NCBI GenBank assembly: GCA_035325705.1
Contig: DAOKZI010000017.1
Location: 24,434-88,433, forward strand
Direction of reading: 5' to 3'
DNA: 64,000 nt
Source of the DNA: Ga0077536 sp035325705
GTDB lineage: Bacteria > Pseudomonadota > Gammaproteobacteria > Ga0077536
The position numbers and the translations under genes were made by a program. Shown here piece after piece: positions 8,681 through 18,542 of this stretch (positions are counted from its first letter, which is position 1; each line of letters starts with the position of its first letter). Under the pieces are notes generated by a model. The model did not search any database. It had not been told where the DNA came from and saw only the letters and a list, made by a program, of their open reading frames with translations.

Positions 8681-9027
8681 GACGCGGGATCCATGTAATC
8701 GTCCCACACGTCGACGACGATGTAGTCGTGCTCGCCGCCTTCGCGGCCCCACACCTCCTTGGCGCTGAACTTCACGCTGTAGACGTGCTGCGGCGACTCG
8801 CCGCCGCCGTGCGCGTGGGCGTCCGGGAATACGAAGACGCCGTGGTCGCGCTCGACGGTGCCGACATGGCCGCGCAGATAGCGCGGCATGCGCGTGTGGC
8901 CGCGCGGATTGATGTTGCGCATTCTGATCTTCGCGCCGACCTGGAAGCGCGGGGCGACGATGGCGTCGACCCGCGCACTCGCGCCGGCCAGCGTCGCTGC
9001 CAGCGCCTGTTCCCGATTGATGGCCAT
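8677..9027 (-). CDS. nitrile hydratase, C-terminal half of beta subunit as a separate protein
   Basis: The 116-residue product corresponds to the SH3-like C-terminal domain of nitrile hydratase beta (the alpha subunit in thiocyanate hydrolase nomenclature). It carries the conserved RGHTRMPRYLRGHVG segment that contributes an arginine next to the metal centre, then FVFPDAHAHG, PQHVYSVKFSAKEVWG and a VDVWDDYM tail. The ATG at 9027 overlaps the stop of the preceding gene as TGATG. That clean junction, plus good conservation in both halves, argues for a naturally split subunit rather than a frameshift. Confidence 0.88.
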   Translation of the reverse strand: MAINREQALAATLAGASARVDAIVAPRFQVGAKIRMRNINPRGHTRMPRYLRGHVGTVERDHGVFVFPDAHAHGGGESPQHVYSVKFSAKEVWGREGGEHDYIVVDVWDDYMDPAS

Positions 9028-9338
9028 CAGACAGCCCCCTGCGCGACCGCGGCGCGGCGCGCCGCGAGCTCCTCGGCCGTGATCGCGCCCTTCTCGACGA
9101 GCAGCGTCTCGTAGGCGTGCAGCCAGTGCTCGTAGTAGCTGGTGTTCAGATAGGCCGGCGCACCCATACGTTCGATCGCGTGCCGCAGCTCGTCGATGTT
9201 GAAGTGGCCGGTCGCGAAAATCGGCAGGAACATGCCGAACACGCGCCGCTCCCATTCCGCGTGGAACACCGGTTCGTCCTGTTCGACGACGATGGGCCCC
9301 ATGCCGTCGAGGCCGCCCAGATCGTGTACTCCGTTCAT
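9027..9338 (-). CDS. nitrile hydratase, N-terminal half of beta subunit as a separate protein
   Basis: The 103-residue protein begins MNGVHDLGGLDGMGP, the hallmark N-terminus of nitrile hydratase beta, continues with EWERRVFGMFLPI and NIDELRHAIERM, and ends after SYYEHWLHAYETLLVEKG. It stops exactly where the helical N-terminal domain of the normal about 220-residue beta subunit gives way to the SH3-like domain, which the next gene encodes. A strong ribosome site (GAGGAGA) overlaps the stop of the alpha gene. The three-gene layout matches thiocyanate hydrolase and toyocamycin nitrile hydratase rather than the common two-subunit enzymes. Confidence 0.88.
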   Translation of the reverse strand: MNGVHDLGGLDGMGPIVVEQDEPVFHAEWERRVFGMFLPIFATGHFNIDELRHAIERMGAPAYLNTSYYEHWLHAYETLLVEKGAITAEELAARRAAVAQGAV

Positions 9339-9348
9339 CGCTGTCTCC

Positions 9349-9945
9349 TCAGACCTTGATCTTGGTGACGCCGATCATCGAGTCGCGCGTGACGAGCGCG
9401 GCGAGCTCGTCCTCGCTCATGTTTTCGGTGCCGGCCGGGCGTTCCGGCAGCACCATGTAGCGCACTTCGGACGTGCTGTCCCACACGCGGAGCTCGACGT
9501 CCGGATCCAGCTCGGTGCCGAACTCGCGCAGCACGCCGCGCGGATCGGCGATCACCCGCGAGCGATAGGGCGCTGACTTGTACCACACCGGCGGCAAGCC
9601 CAGCGTCGGCCACGGATAGCAGGAGCACAGCGTGCAGACGAGCACGTTGTGCACCTTCGGCGTGTTCTCGACGACGATCATGTCCTCGCCCTGAATGCCG
9701 GAGTAACCGAGCTCCTGGATCGCCGCGGTGCCGTCGGCGAGCAGGCGCTGCTTGTAGGCCGGGTCGACCCAGGCGCGGGCGACGACCTTCGCGCCGTTGC
9801 GCGGGCCGACCTTGTGCTCGTAGGTATCGATCAGCGCGTCGACCGCGGCGGGATCGATCAAGCCCTTCTCGACGAGCAGGGACTCGAGCGCCTTCACGCG
9901 GATCTCGACGTCGGACAGCGGACGGGTGTGGGCGGATGATGCCAT
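9349..9945 (-). CDS. nitrile hydratase alpha subunit, cobalt type
   Basis: The 198-residue protein hydrates nitriles to amides in the cytosol. The metal motif is C104-T-L-C107-S-C109 followed by YPW. Threonine after the first cysteine marks the cobalt class, whereas iron enzymes have serine. The first cysteine ligates the metal, and Cys107 and Cys109 are the ones normally oxidised to sulfinic and sulfenic acid. Other family segments are ARAWVDPAYKQRLLADG and PPVWYKSAPYRSRV. Its ATG follows the amidase stop by eight bases, with GAGGT as the ribosome site. A thiocyanate-hydrolase-like activity cannot be excluded, because that enzyme's gamma subunit has the same fold. Confidence 0.92.
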   Translation of the reverse strand: MASSAHTRPLSDVEIRVKALESLLVEKGLIDPAAVDALIDTYEHKVGPRNGAKVVARAWVDPAYKQRLLADGTAAIQELGYSGIQGEDMIVVENTPKVHNVLVCTLCSCYPWPTLGLPPVWYKSAPYRSRVIADPRGVLREFGTELDPDVELRVWDSTSEVRYMVLPERPAGTENMSEDELAALVTRDSMIGVTKIKV

Positions 9946-9953
9946 GGCGGACC

Positions 9954-11600
9954 TCAGGCTTGCTTCCAGTCGAAGGAGTGTTCGAAGGCGTGCGCCGCGC
10001 GCAGCACGGTGCTCTCGCCGAAGGATTTGCCGATCAGCATCATGCCGACGGGCAGTCCCTGCGACAGGCCGCAGGGCACGTTCATCGCGGGATGGCCGGT
10101 GACATTGAAAGGCGCGGTGTTCGGCAGCATCTCCAGGGCGCGCGTGATGCACTCCTCGCGCGACGCGTCCGGCGCCGGGATCTTCGTCGCCTTCATCGGC
10201 AGGGTCGGCATCACCAGCAGGTCGACCTGCTGCAAGGCGGCGTCGTAGCTCGCCTTCAGCTTCAGCGCGAGATTCTGCGCCTTCGCGTAGAACCGACCGT
10301 GATAGCGCGACTGCATGTACTCGCCGGTCAGGAGCACGAGCTTGGTCGTCTCCGAGAGATCGTCGGGGCGCGAGCGCCAGCCGCGCGCAAAGGCATCGAG
10401 CAGGCTGGTCGTGTAGTAGCCCTTCCAGTTCGTGCCCATCGAATTGCCCTTCAGCATCAGCGCCGTCGCACCTTCGACGGCGATCGCGTTCCAGATGTGG
10501 ATGCCGTCGCGGTGCATCGGGACCGGCACCGTCGAGACCACGGCGCCGAGCTGCTCGAAGCGCCCGGCCGCGCGCATGACCATGTCGTCGACGTCGGCCT
10601 GCGACAGTCCCGGCCAGGCGAAACCTTCGGGCACGATGCCGATGCGCAGGCCTTCGACGCTGCCGCTCAGCGCCTTGGTATAGGCCTCGGGCTTCACGCG
10701 GTACTGCCGCGGATCCATGCCGTCCTCGCCGGCGATGACTTCGAGCAGCGTCGCGACGTCGGCCGTGCTGCGCGCCAGCGGACCGAGATGATCGATCGTG
10801 GTCTCGATCGGAAACGCACCGGTATAAGGCACGAGGCCGTGCGTCGGCTTCAGACCGTACACGCCGCACCAGCACGCGGGAATGCGGATCGAGCCGCCCT
10901 GATCGCCGCCGATCGCCATGTCGACCTCGCCGGCCGCGACCAGCGCGGCGCTGCCGGCCGAGGAGCCGCCGGCGGTGCGCGCGCGATCGTAGGGATTGAG
11001 CGTCGGTCCGTTGTCGGTAGTGTGGCTGGCGCCGGAAAAGCACAGGCTCTCGCAGTCCGCCTTGCCCGCAATCTCGCCGCCGGCGTCGAGGATGCGCGTG
11101 ACGACCGTCGCATCGACGTCCGGCACATAGCCTTCGAGCACCGAGGTGCCGTTCATCATCGGCACGCCGGCGACGCAGACGTTGTCCTTGATCGCGACGG
11201 TGCGGCCGCGCAGCGGCCCGCGCGGCGCGCCCTTGATCGCGGTCTTGTAGTACCACGCGTTCAAGGGGTCCTCCTGGCGATCGGGCCGATAGCCGGGACT
11301 GCGCGGATACTTCACCGGCAGGCGCGGCTCGATCAGCTCCTGCAAACGCGCATAGGACGCGAGCGACCCCGCCATCAGCGCCTGAAAGGACGCGAGATCT
11401 TCGGTGCTCAGATCGAAGCCGAACTGGGCGGCGATGATCCGCAGCTCCTCGAGCGTAGGAGTCTTGACGATGATGACGGCTCTCCCTCGGCTTTGCTCGG
11501 CCGTCGCGCTGCCGGCCGCGAATCCCGCCGCCGCGCGTGCCGGCGCATCGGCGGCGAGGACGCACGCGGATCGACGCAGGACCTGGCGTGACGGGGCCAT
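9954..11600 (-). CDS. amidase-signature amidase, partner of nitrile hydratase
   Basis: The roughly 500-residue core belongs to the amidase-signature family, with a Ser-cisSer-Lys triad: lysine in VAIKDNV, cis-serine in AGGSSAGSAALV, and nucleophile serine in GGDQGGSIRIPA. It closely matches the amidases linked to nitrile hydratases, which hydrolyse the amide product to a carboxylic acid and ammonia. As first gene of the operon it completes the nitrile-to-amide-to-acid route. The start is uncertain. The ATG at 11600 gives 548 residues with about 45 unconserved residues before IVKTPTLEELRIIA. No ATG or GTG lies closer to the conserved part, although GAGGGAGA occurs just before it. Confidence 0.9.
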   Translation of the reverse strand: MAPSRQVLRRSACVLAADAPARAAAGFAAGSATAEQSRGRAVIIVKTPTLEELRIIAAQFGFDLSTEDLASFQALMAGSLASYARLQELIEPRLPVKYPRSPGYRPDRQEDPLNAWYYKTAIKGAPRGPLRGRTVAIKDNVCVAGVPMMNGTSVLEGYVPDVDATVVTRILDAGGEIAGKADCESLCFSGASHTTDNGPTLNPYDRARTAGGSSAGSAALVAAGEVDMAIGGDQGGSIRIPACWCGVYGLKPTHGLVPYTGAFPIETTIDHLGPLARSTADVATLLEVIAGEDGMDPRQYRVKPEAYTKALSGSVEGLRIGIVPEGFAWPGLSQADVDDMVMRAAGRFEQLGAVVSTVPVPMHRDGIHIWNAIAVEGATALMLKGNSMGTNWKGYYTTSLLDAFARGWRSRPDDLSETTKLVLLTGEYMQSRYHGRFYAKAQNLALKLKASYDAALQQVDLLVMPTLPMKATKIPAPDASREECITRALEMLPNTAPFNVTGHPAMNVPCGLSQGLPVGMMLIGKSFGESTVLRAAHAFEHSFDWKQA

Positions 11601-11836
11601 GGCATTTGACCACAAGGTCCCGAGGATTCGAAGCCGGCGCATGCCTGCGATATCGAATGCGGGCGCGCGACGAGCGGTCCACCGCGCATCTCGGGCTGGC
11701 CTGCGCACCCCGGTCTCGAAGCGCAGATCGGCGACCGCGGGCCACGGGGTTTTGCGGCGCCCGGCGAGGCCGTATCCTAGGCGCCCCCCGCCGGGCCGAT
11801 CCGCGGGACTATCCTCAGATCCCTGCCAGAGGTTTC

Positions 11837-12994
11837 ATGGCCGCGTCGAACGACAGGCCGGCAAGTTGCCGGCGACGGGTAGGCATCGTGGGCGGCGGCC
11901 AGCTCGCCCGCATGATGGCCGAGGCGGCGCCGCGCCTCGGCCTCGAGCTGACCGTGCTCGATCCGACGCCCGGCGCGCCGGCCAGCGAGTTCGCCGCCCA
12001 GATCGTCGGCGATTTCGACGACCGCGACGCGCTGCGCAAGCTCGCCGCGGTCAGCGACGTGGTCACGCTCGACATCGAGGCGGTCAGCGCCGCGGCGCTC
12101 GCGACGCTCGAAGAGGCCGGTGCGATCGTCGCGCCGTCGAGCCGCGTGCTCGGCATCATCCAGGACAAGCTCGTGCAGAAGCAGTTTCTCGCCGCGCACG
12201 GCGTGCCCGCGGGCCGCTTCGCCGCGATCGAGAACGCCGCCGCGCTGAGGGTCTTCGGCTTGCCGTGCGTCCTGAAGGCGCGTCGCCATGGTTACGACGG
12301 CCGCGGGGTCAAGCTCGTGAAGAGCATCGAAGATGCCGCGCCGCTGCTGGCCCGTGGGGCGTGCATGGCCGAGGCCGTCGTCACCATCGACAAGGAGCTC
12401 GCGATCATGGTCGCGCGCAATGCGCGCGGCGAGGTGGCGCATTATCCCGTCGTCGAGGCCGAGTTCGACGCGGCGGCCAACATCCTCGACACGATCAAGG
12501 CGCCGGCCGCGGTGTCGCCCGAGGTCGCCGCGCGCTGCACCGAGCTGGCGACGCGTGCGATCGAGGCGCTGGACGGCGTCGGCATCTTCGGCGTGGAGTT
12601 CTTCCTCGCGCGCGACGGCGAGCTCGTCGTCAACGAGATCTCGCCGCGGCCGCACAATTCCGGCCACTACACCATCGAAGCCTGCGCCACCTCGCAGTTC
12701 GAGCAGCACCTGCGCGCGGTGACCGGCATGCCGCTGGGCCCGACGACGCTGATGCAGGCCGCCGCGTCTTTCAATTTGCTCGGCGAGCCGCAGGCGCACG
12801 GCGTCCCGGCCTACCGCGGGCTCGACGAGCTGGCGCGCACGCCCGGCGCCGCGGTGCACCTCTACGGCAAACACAGCGTGCAGCCCTATCGCAAGATGGG
12901 CCACGTGACGGTGACGGGCGCGAGCGGCCACGACGCCGCGGCCAAGGCCGCGCGTCTGCGCGAGATCGTCCGCGTCGAGGGCAACGGGCCATGA
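11837..12994 (+). CDS. purK: N5-carboxyaminoimidazole ribonucleotide synthase
   Basis: The 385-residue ATP-grasp enzyme makes N5-CAIR from AIR, bicarbonate and ATP in purine synthesis. Visible features are the N-terminal VGIVGGGQLARMM nucleotide-fold strand near residue 14, the ATP-grasp segment VLKARRHGYDGRGV, and VNEISPRPHNSGHYTIEAC near residues 260-280, which is diagnostic for PurK. The usual TYEFENV stretch reads TLDIEAV here. The ATG at 11837 is chosen because AGAGGT precedes it and the upstream frame is unconserved. Its stop overlaps the purE start. Confidence 0.95.
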   Translation: MAASNDRPASCRRRVGIVGGGQLARMMAEAAPRLGLELTVLDPTPGAPASEFAAQIVGDFDDRDALRKLAAVSDVVTLDIEAVSAAALATLEEAGAIVAPSSRVLGIIQDKLVQKQFLAAHGVPAGRFAAIENAAALRVFGLPCVLKARRHGYDGRGVKLVKSIEDAAPLLARGACMAEAVVTIDKELAIMVARNARGEVAHYPVVEAEFDAAANILDTIKAPAAVSPEVAARCTELATRAIEALDGVGIFGVEFFLARDGELVVNEISPRPHNSGHYTIEACATSQFEQHLRAVTGMPLGPTTLMQAAASFNLLGEPQAHGVPAYRGLDELARTPGAAVHLYGKHSVQPYRKMGHVTVTGASGHDAAAKAARLREIVRVEGNGP

Positions 12995-13506
12995 GCGCAC
13001 CGCTGGTCGGCGTCATCATGGGCAGCGATTCGGATCTGAAGGTCATGAACGATGCCGCGCGCGTGCTCGAAGACTTCGGCGTGGCCTTCGAGCTGACCAT
13101 CGTTTCCGCCCATCGCACACCGCAGCGCATGGTCGACTACGCGCGCTCGGCCGTGGAGCGCGGCCTCGCAGTGATCATCACCGGTGCCGGCGGCGCGGCG
13201 CACCTGCCGGGCATGGTCGCGGCGTTGACGCCGCTGCCCGTGATTGGCGTGCCGATCGCAGCGACCTTGCTGAACGGCGAGGACGCGCTGCTGTCGATCG
13301 TGCAGATGCCGGCCGGCGTGCCGGTCGCGACGGTCGCGATCAACAACGCGACCAACGCGGGCTTGCTCGCGGTGCAGATTCTCGGCACGCGCGACGCGCG
13401 GCTGCGCGAGGCGATGAGCCGCTACAAGCAGGGGCTCGAACAGAAAGTGCTGGCCGCCGCCGCGCACAGCGAACGCCGCCACGATCCGGGTTCTTCCGCC
13501 GGTTGA
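12991..13506 (+). CDS. purE: N5-carboxyaminoimidazole ribonucleotide mutase
   Basis: The 171-residue protein converts N5-CAIR to CAIR, the step after PurK. It has the class I PurE pattern: GVIMGSDSDLKVM at the N-terminus, VSAHRTPQRM with the catalytic histidine near residue 44, IITGAGGAAHLPGM, and GEDALLSIVQMPAGVPVATVAI. It overlaps purK by four bases (ATGA). The order purK-purE is the reverse of the E. coli operon. The 266 bases between purE and cfa hold no feature I can support. Confidence 0.96.
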   Translation: MSAPLVGVIMGSDSDLKVMNDAARVLEDFGVAFELTIVSAHRTPQRMVDYARSAVERGLAVIITGAGGAAHLPGMVAALTPLPVIGVPIAATLLNGEDALLSIVQMPAGVPVATVAINNATNAGLLAVQILGTRDARLREAMSRYKQGLEQKVLAAAAHSERRHDPGSSAG

Positions 13507-13772
13507 CTCTACCGCCGGCGCGACCGCAGACCGCCTGCATCGTCTTCGCCGGCGAAAGCGCCGAGCCTCGCGGCATCGAGGCCCGCGCCACCGCCTTTTT
13601 TGCGAGCGACCGCCGCTGCGGCGCACACGTAGGCCAAGCTCGCGAATTTCGGCCCGCTTCTTCTCGGCGGCGCGCACCGGCTTGGCACCAGCGGGCACCT
13701 TGTCTATGGTGACGATCGAAGGCTGGAAACGCGCCGGCCTTCGATGGGTCAATGCCAGCGAGGAGCGCGCCC

Positions 13773-14939
13773 ATGGAGCACTCGACGTCTGCTGCGGATC
13801 GGTCGGCGCTACCGAAGCCGCCCACACCCGGCTTCCTGCATCGACGCTACGCCCGCCTGCTCGCCAGCGCGGGCATCGAAGTCAACGGCAAGCGACCTTG
13901 GGACCTGCGCGTCAACGACGAGCGCATGTTCGCGCGCTGCCTGCGCGACGGCACGCTCGGCTTCGGCGATGCCTACGTCGACGGCTGGTGGGACGCGCCG
14001 GCCCTGGACGAGCTCTTTGCGCGCCTGATCGCGGCGAAGCTCGACGAGCGCGCGCCGAACATCCCGCGCGCCTTCGCCACGCTGCGCGCGGCTTTCACCA
14101 ACCTGCAGACGCGCTACCGCGCGCGTGCCGTTGCCGAGACCCATTACGACCTCGGCAACGAGCTGTATCGCGCGATGCTCGGCGAGACGATGGTCTACAC
14201 CTGCGCGTGGTGGGCGCAGGCGACGACCTTGGACGAGGCACAGCGCGCGAAGCTCGATCTCGTGTGCCGCAAGCTCGGGCTAGAGCGCGGGATGCGCGTA
14301 CTGGACATCGGCTGCGGCTGGGGCAGCTTCGCGCGTCACGCGGCCAAGCACTACGGCGCGCGCGTCGTCGGCGTCACGATCTCGCAGGAGCAGGCGGCGT
14401 TGGGACGCGAGCTGTGCGCGGGTCTCGACGTCGATATCCGGCTACAGGACTATCGCGACGTCGACGGCCGCTTCGATCGCATCGTCTCGCTCGGCATGTT
14501 CGAGCACGTCGGACGCAAGAACTACCGCGTCTACATGGAAACCGCGCGCCGCCTGCTCGAGCCCGACGGTCTCTTCCTGCTGCACACCATCGGGCGCAAC
14601 GATCAGGGCGCCGGCATCGATCCCTGGGTCACCCGCTACATCTTCCCCAACAGCGAAATCCCGTCGCTCAAGCGCGTGTCGATGGCGCTCGACCGCTTGT
14701 TCGTGGTCGAGGACCTCCACAACTTCGGTGCCGACTACGCGCGTACGCTCGCGGCCTGGCGCGACAACTTCGTGCACGCATGGCCGGAGTTCGCGGCCAG
14801 GATGCCGGGTGACTTCTACCGGCGCTGGACCTACTACCTCAGCCTCTTCATGGGCGTGTTCCGCGCGCGCGGCCTGCAGCTATGGCAGTTGGTGCTGTCG
14901 CCGGAAGGCGTGCCGGGCGGCTATCGGCGACCGGCCTGA
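13773..14939 (+). CDS. cfa: cyclopropane-fatty-acyl-phospholipid synthase
   Basis: The 388-residue enzyme transfers a methylene from S-adenosylmethionine to unsaturated acyl chains of membrane phospholipids. The N-terminal lipid-binding part contains the LGFGDAYVDGWWD segment. The SAM-binding motif VLDIGCGWGSFA follows near residue 180, then VGVTISQEQ and SLGMFEHVGRKNY. The C-terminal YIFPNSEIPS region is also typical. The ATG at 13773 is chosen over one 21 bases upstream because GAGGAG lies at the correct distance. Length and motifs are normal. Confidence 0.95.
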   Translation: MEHSTSAADRSALPKPPTPGFLHRRYARLLASAGIEVNGKRPWDLRVNDERMFARCLRDGTLGFGDAYVDGWWDAPALDELFARLIAAKLDERAPNIPRAFATLRAAFTNLQTRYRARAVAETHYDLGNELYRAMLGETMVYTCAWWAQATTLDEAQRAKLDLVCRKLGLERGMRVLDIGCGWGSFARHAAKHYGARVVGVTISQEQAALGRELCAGLDVDIRLQDYRDVDGRFDRIVSLGMFEHVGRKNYRVYMETARRLLEPDGLFLLHTIGRNDQGAGIDPWVTRYIFPNSEIPSLKRVSMALDRLFVVEDLHNFGADYARTLAAWRDNFVHAWPEFAARMPGDFYRRWTYYLSLFMGVFRARGLQLWQLVLSPEGVPGGYRRPA

Positions 14940-15035
14940 ACGCCGCCGGCCACCGCGGCCGGATTTCCCAAGTCCTCGCGCGCTTGCGCATAATCCTCCG
15001 CCAACGTCGCGGGGGGCGGCGCACAGGGGGACTCC

Positions 15036-15638
15036 ATGCTCAATCGCGCCTTCTTCTTCGCCTATGTGCGCCAGCATCTGTTCGACGGCCGGCTGAAGCC
15101 GGCGCAGGTCAAAGGCTTGCTCGGGATCCTGGACGAATGGGAAGCCCGCCATGCGCAGAAGGACGATCGCTGGCTGGCCTATATGCTCGCGACCGCGCAT
15201 CACGAAACCGATCGCACGATGCAGCCAATCCGCGAATACGGCGGCCAACGCTGGTACAGGCAGATGTACGACGTCACCGGCGCGCGCCCGCAGCTCGCCT
15301 TACGGAACGGCAACACCGCGCCGGGCGACGGCCTCAAATACTACGGTCGCGGATTCGTGCAATTGACGTGGAAGTCCAACTACGCGCAGGCAGGCGCCGC
15401 GCTCGGCGTGGATCTGGTCGCTGAACCCGATCTCGCCCTCGATCTCGCGCTCGCGACGCAGATCATGTTCCTCGGCATGCAGCGCGGCTGGTTCACGGGC
15501 CGCAAGCTCGCCGACAGCTTCAATGCCGAGCGCGGTGACTGGGTCGGTGCGCGGCGCATCATCAACGGTACCGACAAGGCCAACCTCATCGCAAGCTACG
15601 GACAGGCCTATTACGCGGCTCTGAGCTATACGACCTGA
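15036..15638 (+). CDS. glycoside hydrolase family 19 (chitinase/lysozyme-like) enzyme
   Basis: The 200-residue protein has the GH19 catalytic core: AYMLATAHHETDRTM, with a catalytic glutamate near residue 48, then LKYYGRGFVQLTWKSNY at residues 98-114. It is short and has no signal peptide, which fits the phage-endolysin-like subgroup rather than secreted chitinases. It may be a cell-wall hydrolase captured from a phage, but it lies alone between chromosomal genes, more than 3 kb from the mobile element. A GGGGGAC sequence precedes the ATG. Confidence 0.85.
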   Translation: MLNRAFFFAYVRQHLFDGRLKPAQVKGLLGILDEWEARHAQKDDRWLAYMLATAHHETDRTMQPIREYGGQRWYRQMYDVTGARPQLALRNGNTAPGDGLKYYGRGFVQLTWKSNYAQAGAALGVDLVAEPDLALDLALATQIMFLGMQRGWFTGRKLADSFNAERGDWVGARRIINGTDKANLIASYGQAYYAALSYTT

Positions 15639-15650
15639 AACTCGCTGCTT

Positions 15651-15750
15651 CGTAGCCCGGGTGTAGCGTCGCGCAGGCCGCCAGCTTCGACGGCGTACGG
15701 GCGCTTAAAAGATCCCGGGTTGCGCGCTGCGCGCTCCACCCGGGCTACGA
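15651..15750. repeat. paired GTAGCCCGG-family repeats between convergent genes
   Basis: A left unit (about 15651-15690, GTAGCCCGGGTGTAGCG) and a right unit (about 15713-15750, CCCGGGTTGCGCGCTGCG then CCCGGGCTACG) face each other between two convergent genes. The placement again suggests a bidirectional terminator. Confidence 0.8.
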
Positions 15751-15757
15751 GAACGAT

Positions 15758-16006
15758 TCATTGATGACCGCCGGTACGCCCCTCTTCCACCGCTTCCTCC
15801 GGTGTCAGCGAATCGTCGTCCGAGGTCGTCGAGCCCTCCGTGGCAGTGCCTTTCGTGGTCTCGCTCGACACGCCCATGCCTTTGGTAGTGGGCGTCTGTG
15901 TCATGTCCTGGCCATCGTGCGCGTCCTGTTCGCCGGCGACTGCGTTGCCGGCGAAGAGCATCGCCCCGAATATCACGGCGAAGCCGGCGCGTATTGCGTT
16001 GATCAT
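15758..16006 (-). CDS. small exported hydrophilic protein of unknown function
   Basis: The 82-residue product has a signal peptide (MINAIRAGFAVIFGAMLFAG, cut after AVA at residue 24). The mature part of about 58 residues is acidic, rich in Thr, Ser, Asp and Glu, probably disordered, and contains SDDDSLTPEEAVEEG. A GGAGGG ribosome site lies before the ATG at 16006. I do not recognise a family. The signal peptide and ribosome site support a real gene. Confidence 0.6.
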   Translation of the reverse strand: MINAIRAGFAVIFGAMLFAGNAVAGEQDAHDGQDMTQTPTTKGMGVSSETTKGTATEGSTTSDDDSLTPEEAVEEGRTGGHQ

Positions 16007-16200
16007 GATTTGCCCTCCATAGCAAGGAGGCCTGCAGTATCGGCGAACCCGCCGCGCTCCTGCGGTCGGGCAGTCCGCCCGATGCGCGTCGGCGCGGGCA
16101 TGCAGCTCACACGGAGGTCGACGCGCGGCGCGCACATGCACGCCGACAGGGTCGCAGCTCGACGTCCTATGCCCGATACGTTTCCATTCACCTGCTTGAA

Positions 16201-16230
16201 CCGGATTCGCTGCGCTTATCCGGCTACGAA
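16201..16230. repeat. degenerate single unit of the GTAGCCCGG family
   Basis: CCGGATTCGCTGCGCTTATC followed by CGGCTACGAA is one arm of the family with a base lost from the ATCCGGG part. It adjoins the terminator of the monooxygenase gene. Confidence 0.6.
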
Positions 16231-16258
16231 GAAAACGCCCGGCCGGAAGGGCCGGGCG
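16231..16258 (-). terminator. intrinsic terminator of the monooxygenase gene
   Basis: On the minus strand a 9-bp G+C stem (16250-16258 with 16236-16244, five-base loop) is followed at once by TTTTC. It lies 11 bases after the monooxygenase stop codon. Confidence 0.8.
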
Positions 16259-16268
16259 CGGCGAGGGA

Positions 16269-17882
<1,614 letters not shown>

Positions 17883-18542
17883 GCGATGAGACCTCCATTC
17901 TGAAATGCTGTATTCGAGCCGGGCGCGAGAGCCCGGTTTGGACGCGCCTCCTTGGCCGCGGTGCCCGGATGAGACCGACACGCAGATCGCGCACGCAGGG
18001 CGAGGACCCGGCGCGAAGCGCAAGCGGGCTGACGGCGGAGATCCGCGGATGATGCGCGCCGAATATTCTGCACACCGGCGGCGGACGCGAGGGACGCGAT
18101 TCGCGCCGGATGGTAGCGCAGTGGGGCCGCAAACGACCACCTAGACTCCTCATGCCGTCGTAAAGCGGCCGATTCGCCTCGGCGCGCCGGCCGCCGCATC
18201 GATCGTCCTACAATCGCCTGACATACAGAAGTCTGCGGAAGCCTTACATTTTGTACGCAGGACCACGATGACTTGCATCGCTTCTTCGAGCAGCGCGGGA
18301 AGCTGGCATTCGGTGAACTGTTCCATCTCACAAACGACAAACCCCAATGGTCATAACGATATCCGGGGAAGCTGCAGCGGAATGTCAGAGCGGTGCGGAA
18401 GCGGTGAACGGACGGCTTGGGGCCTCGATGCGGTGTCCACCAGGCAGATCAAAGACAATCTCAGCGCCGGGCTTCGCGTCCCGCGCAGCGATACGTCAGA
18501 GACCGATGCCGGCCAGTGCCGCCACTTGGCTACGCTGTGAGC
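17883..18542. other. long gap at the chromosome/mobile-DNA junction, with a possible coding remnant
   Basis: This 660-base interval holds no convincing intact gene. A short frame at 18267-18356 on the plus strand reads DDLHRFFEQRGKLAFG and continues to NDKPQWS and a stop, which looks like the genuine C-terminus of a lost protein. A plausible upstream piece (KSAEALHFVRR) is in another frame, as if separated by a frameshift. The family is not recognised. Between here and the integrase remnant the base composition drops towards that of the mobile element. Confidence 0.35.

Noticed and set aside
9027..9338. Nitrile hydratase beta as a frameshifted pseudogene
   Set aside because: Both halves start and stop cleanly, with a TGATG overlap at the domain border and conserved residues in each. 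Natural split subunits are known in the family.
9946..11836. Cobalamin riboswitch or cobalt transporter linked to the cobalt nitrile hydratase
   Set aside because: No B12-box-like sequence or transporter-like gene is visible upstream of the amidase or elsewhere nearby.
11404..13506. 700-codon plus-strand frame covering purK
   Set aside because: Only its last part is a real gene (purE, which starts at 12991). The upstream part is the wrong frame of purK.
13507..13772. Possible small gene or control RNA between purE and cfa
   Set aside because: Frames on both strands read as basic low-complexity sequence and I see no ribosome site, riboswitch-like structure or terminator with a T-run.
15036..15638. 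GH19 enzyme as the lysin of the nearby mobile element
   Set aside because: It lies more than 3 kb outside the attachment repeats, separated by chromosomal genes, so it is not part of the element as now bounded.
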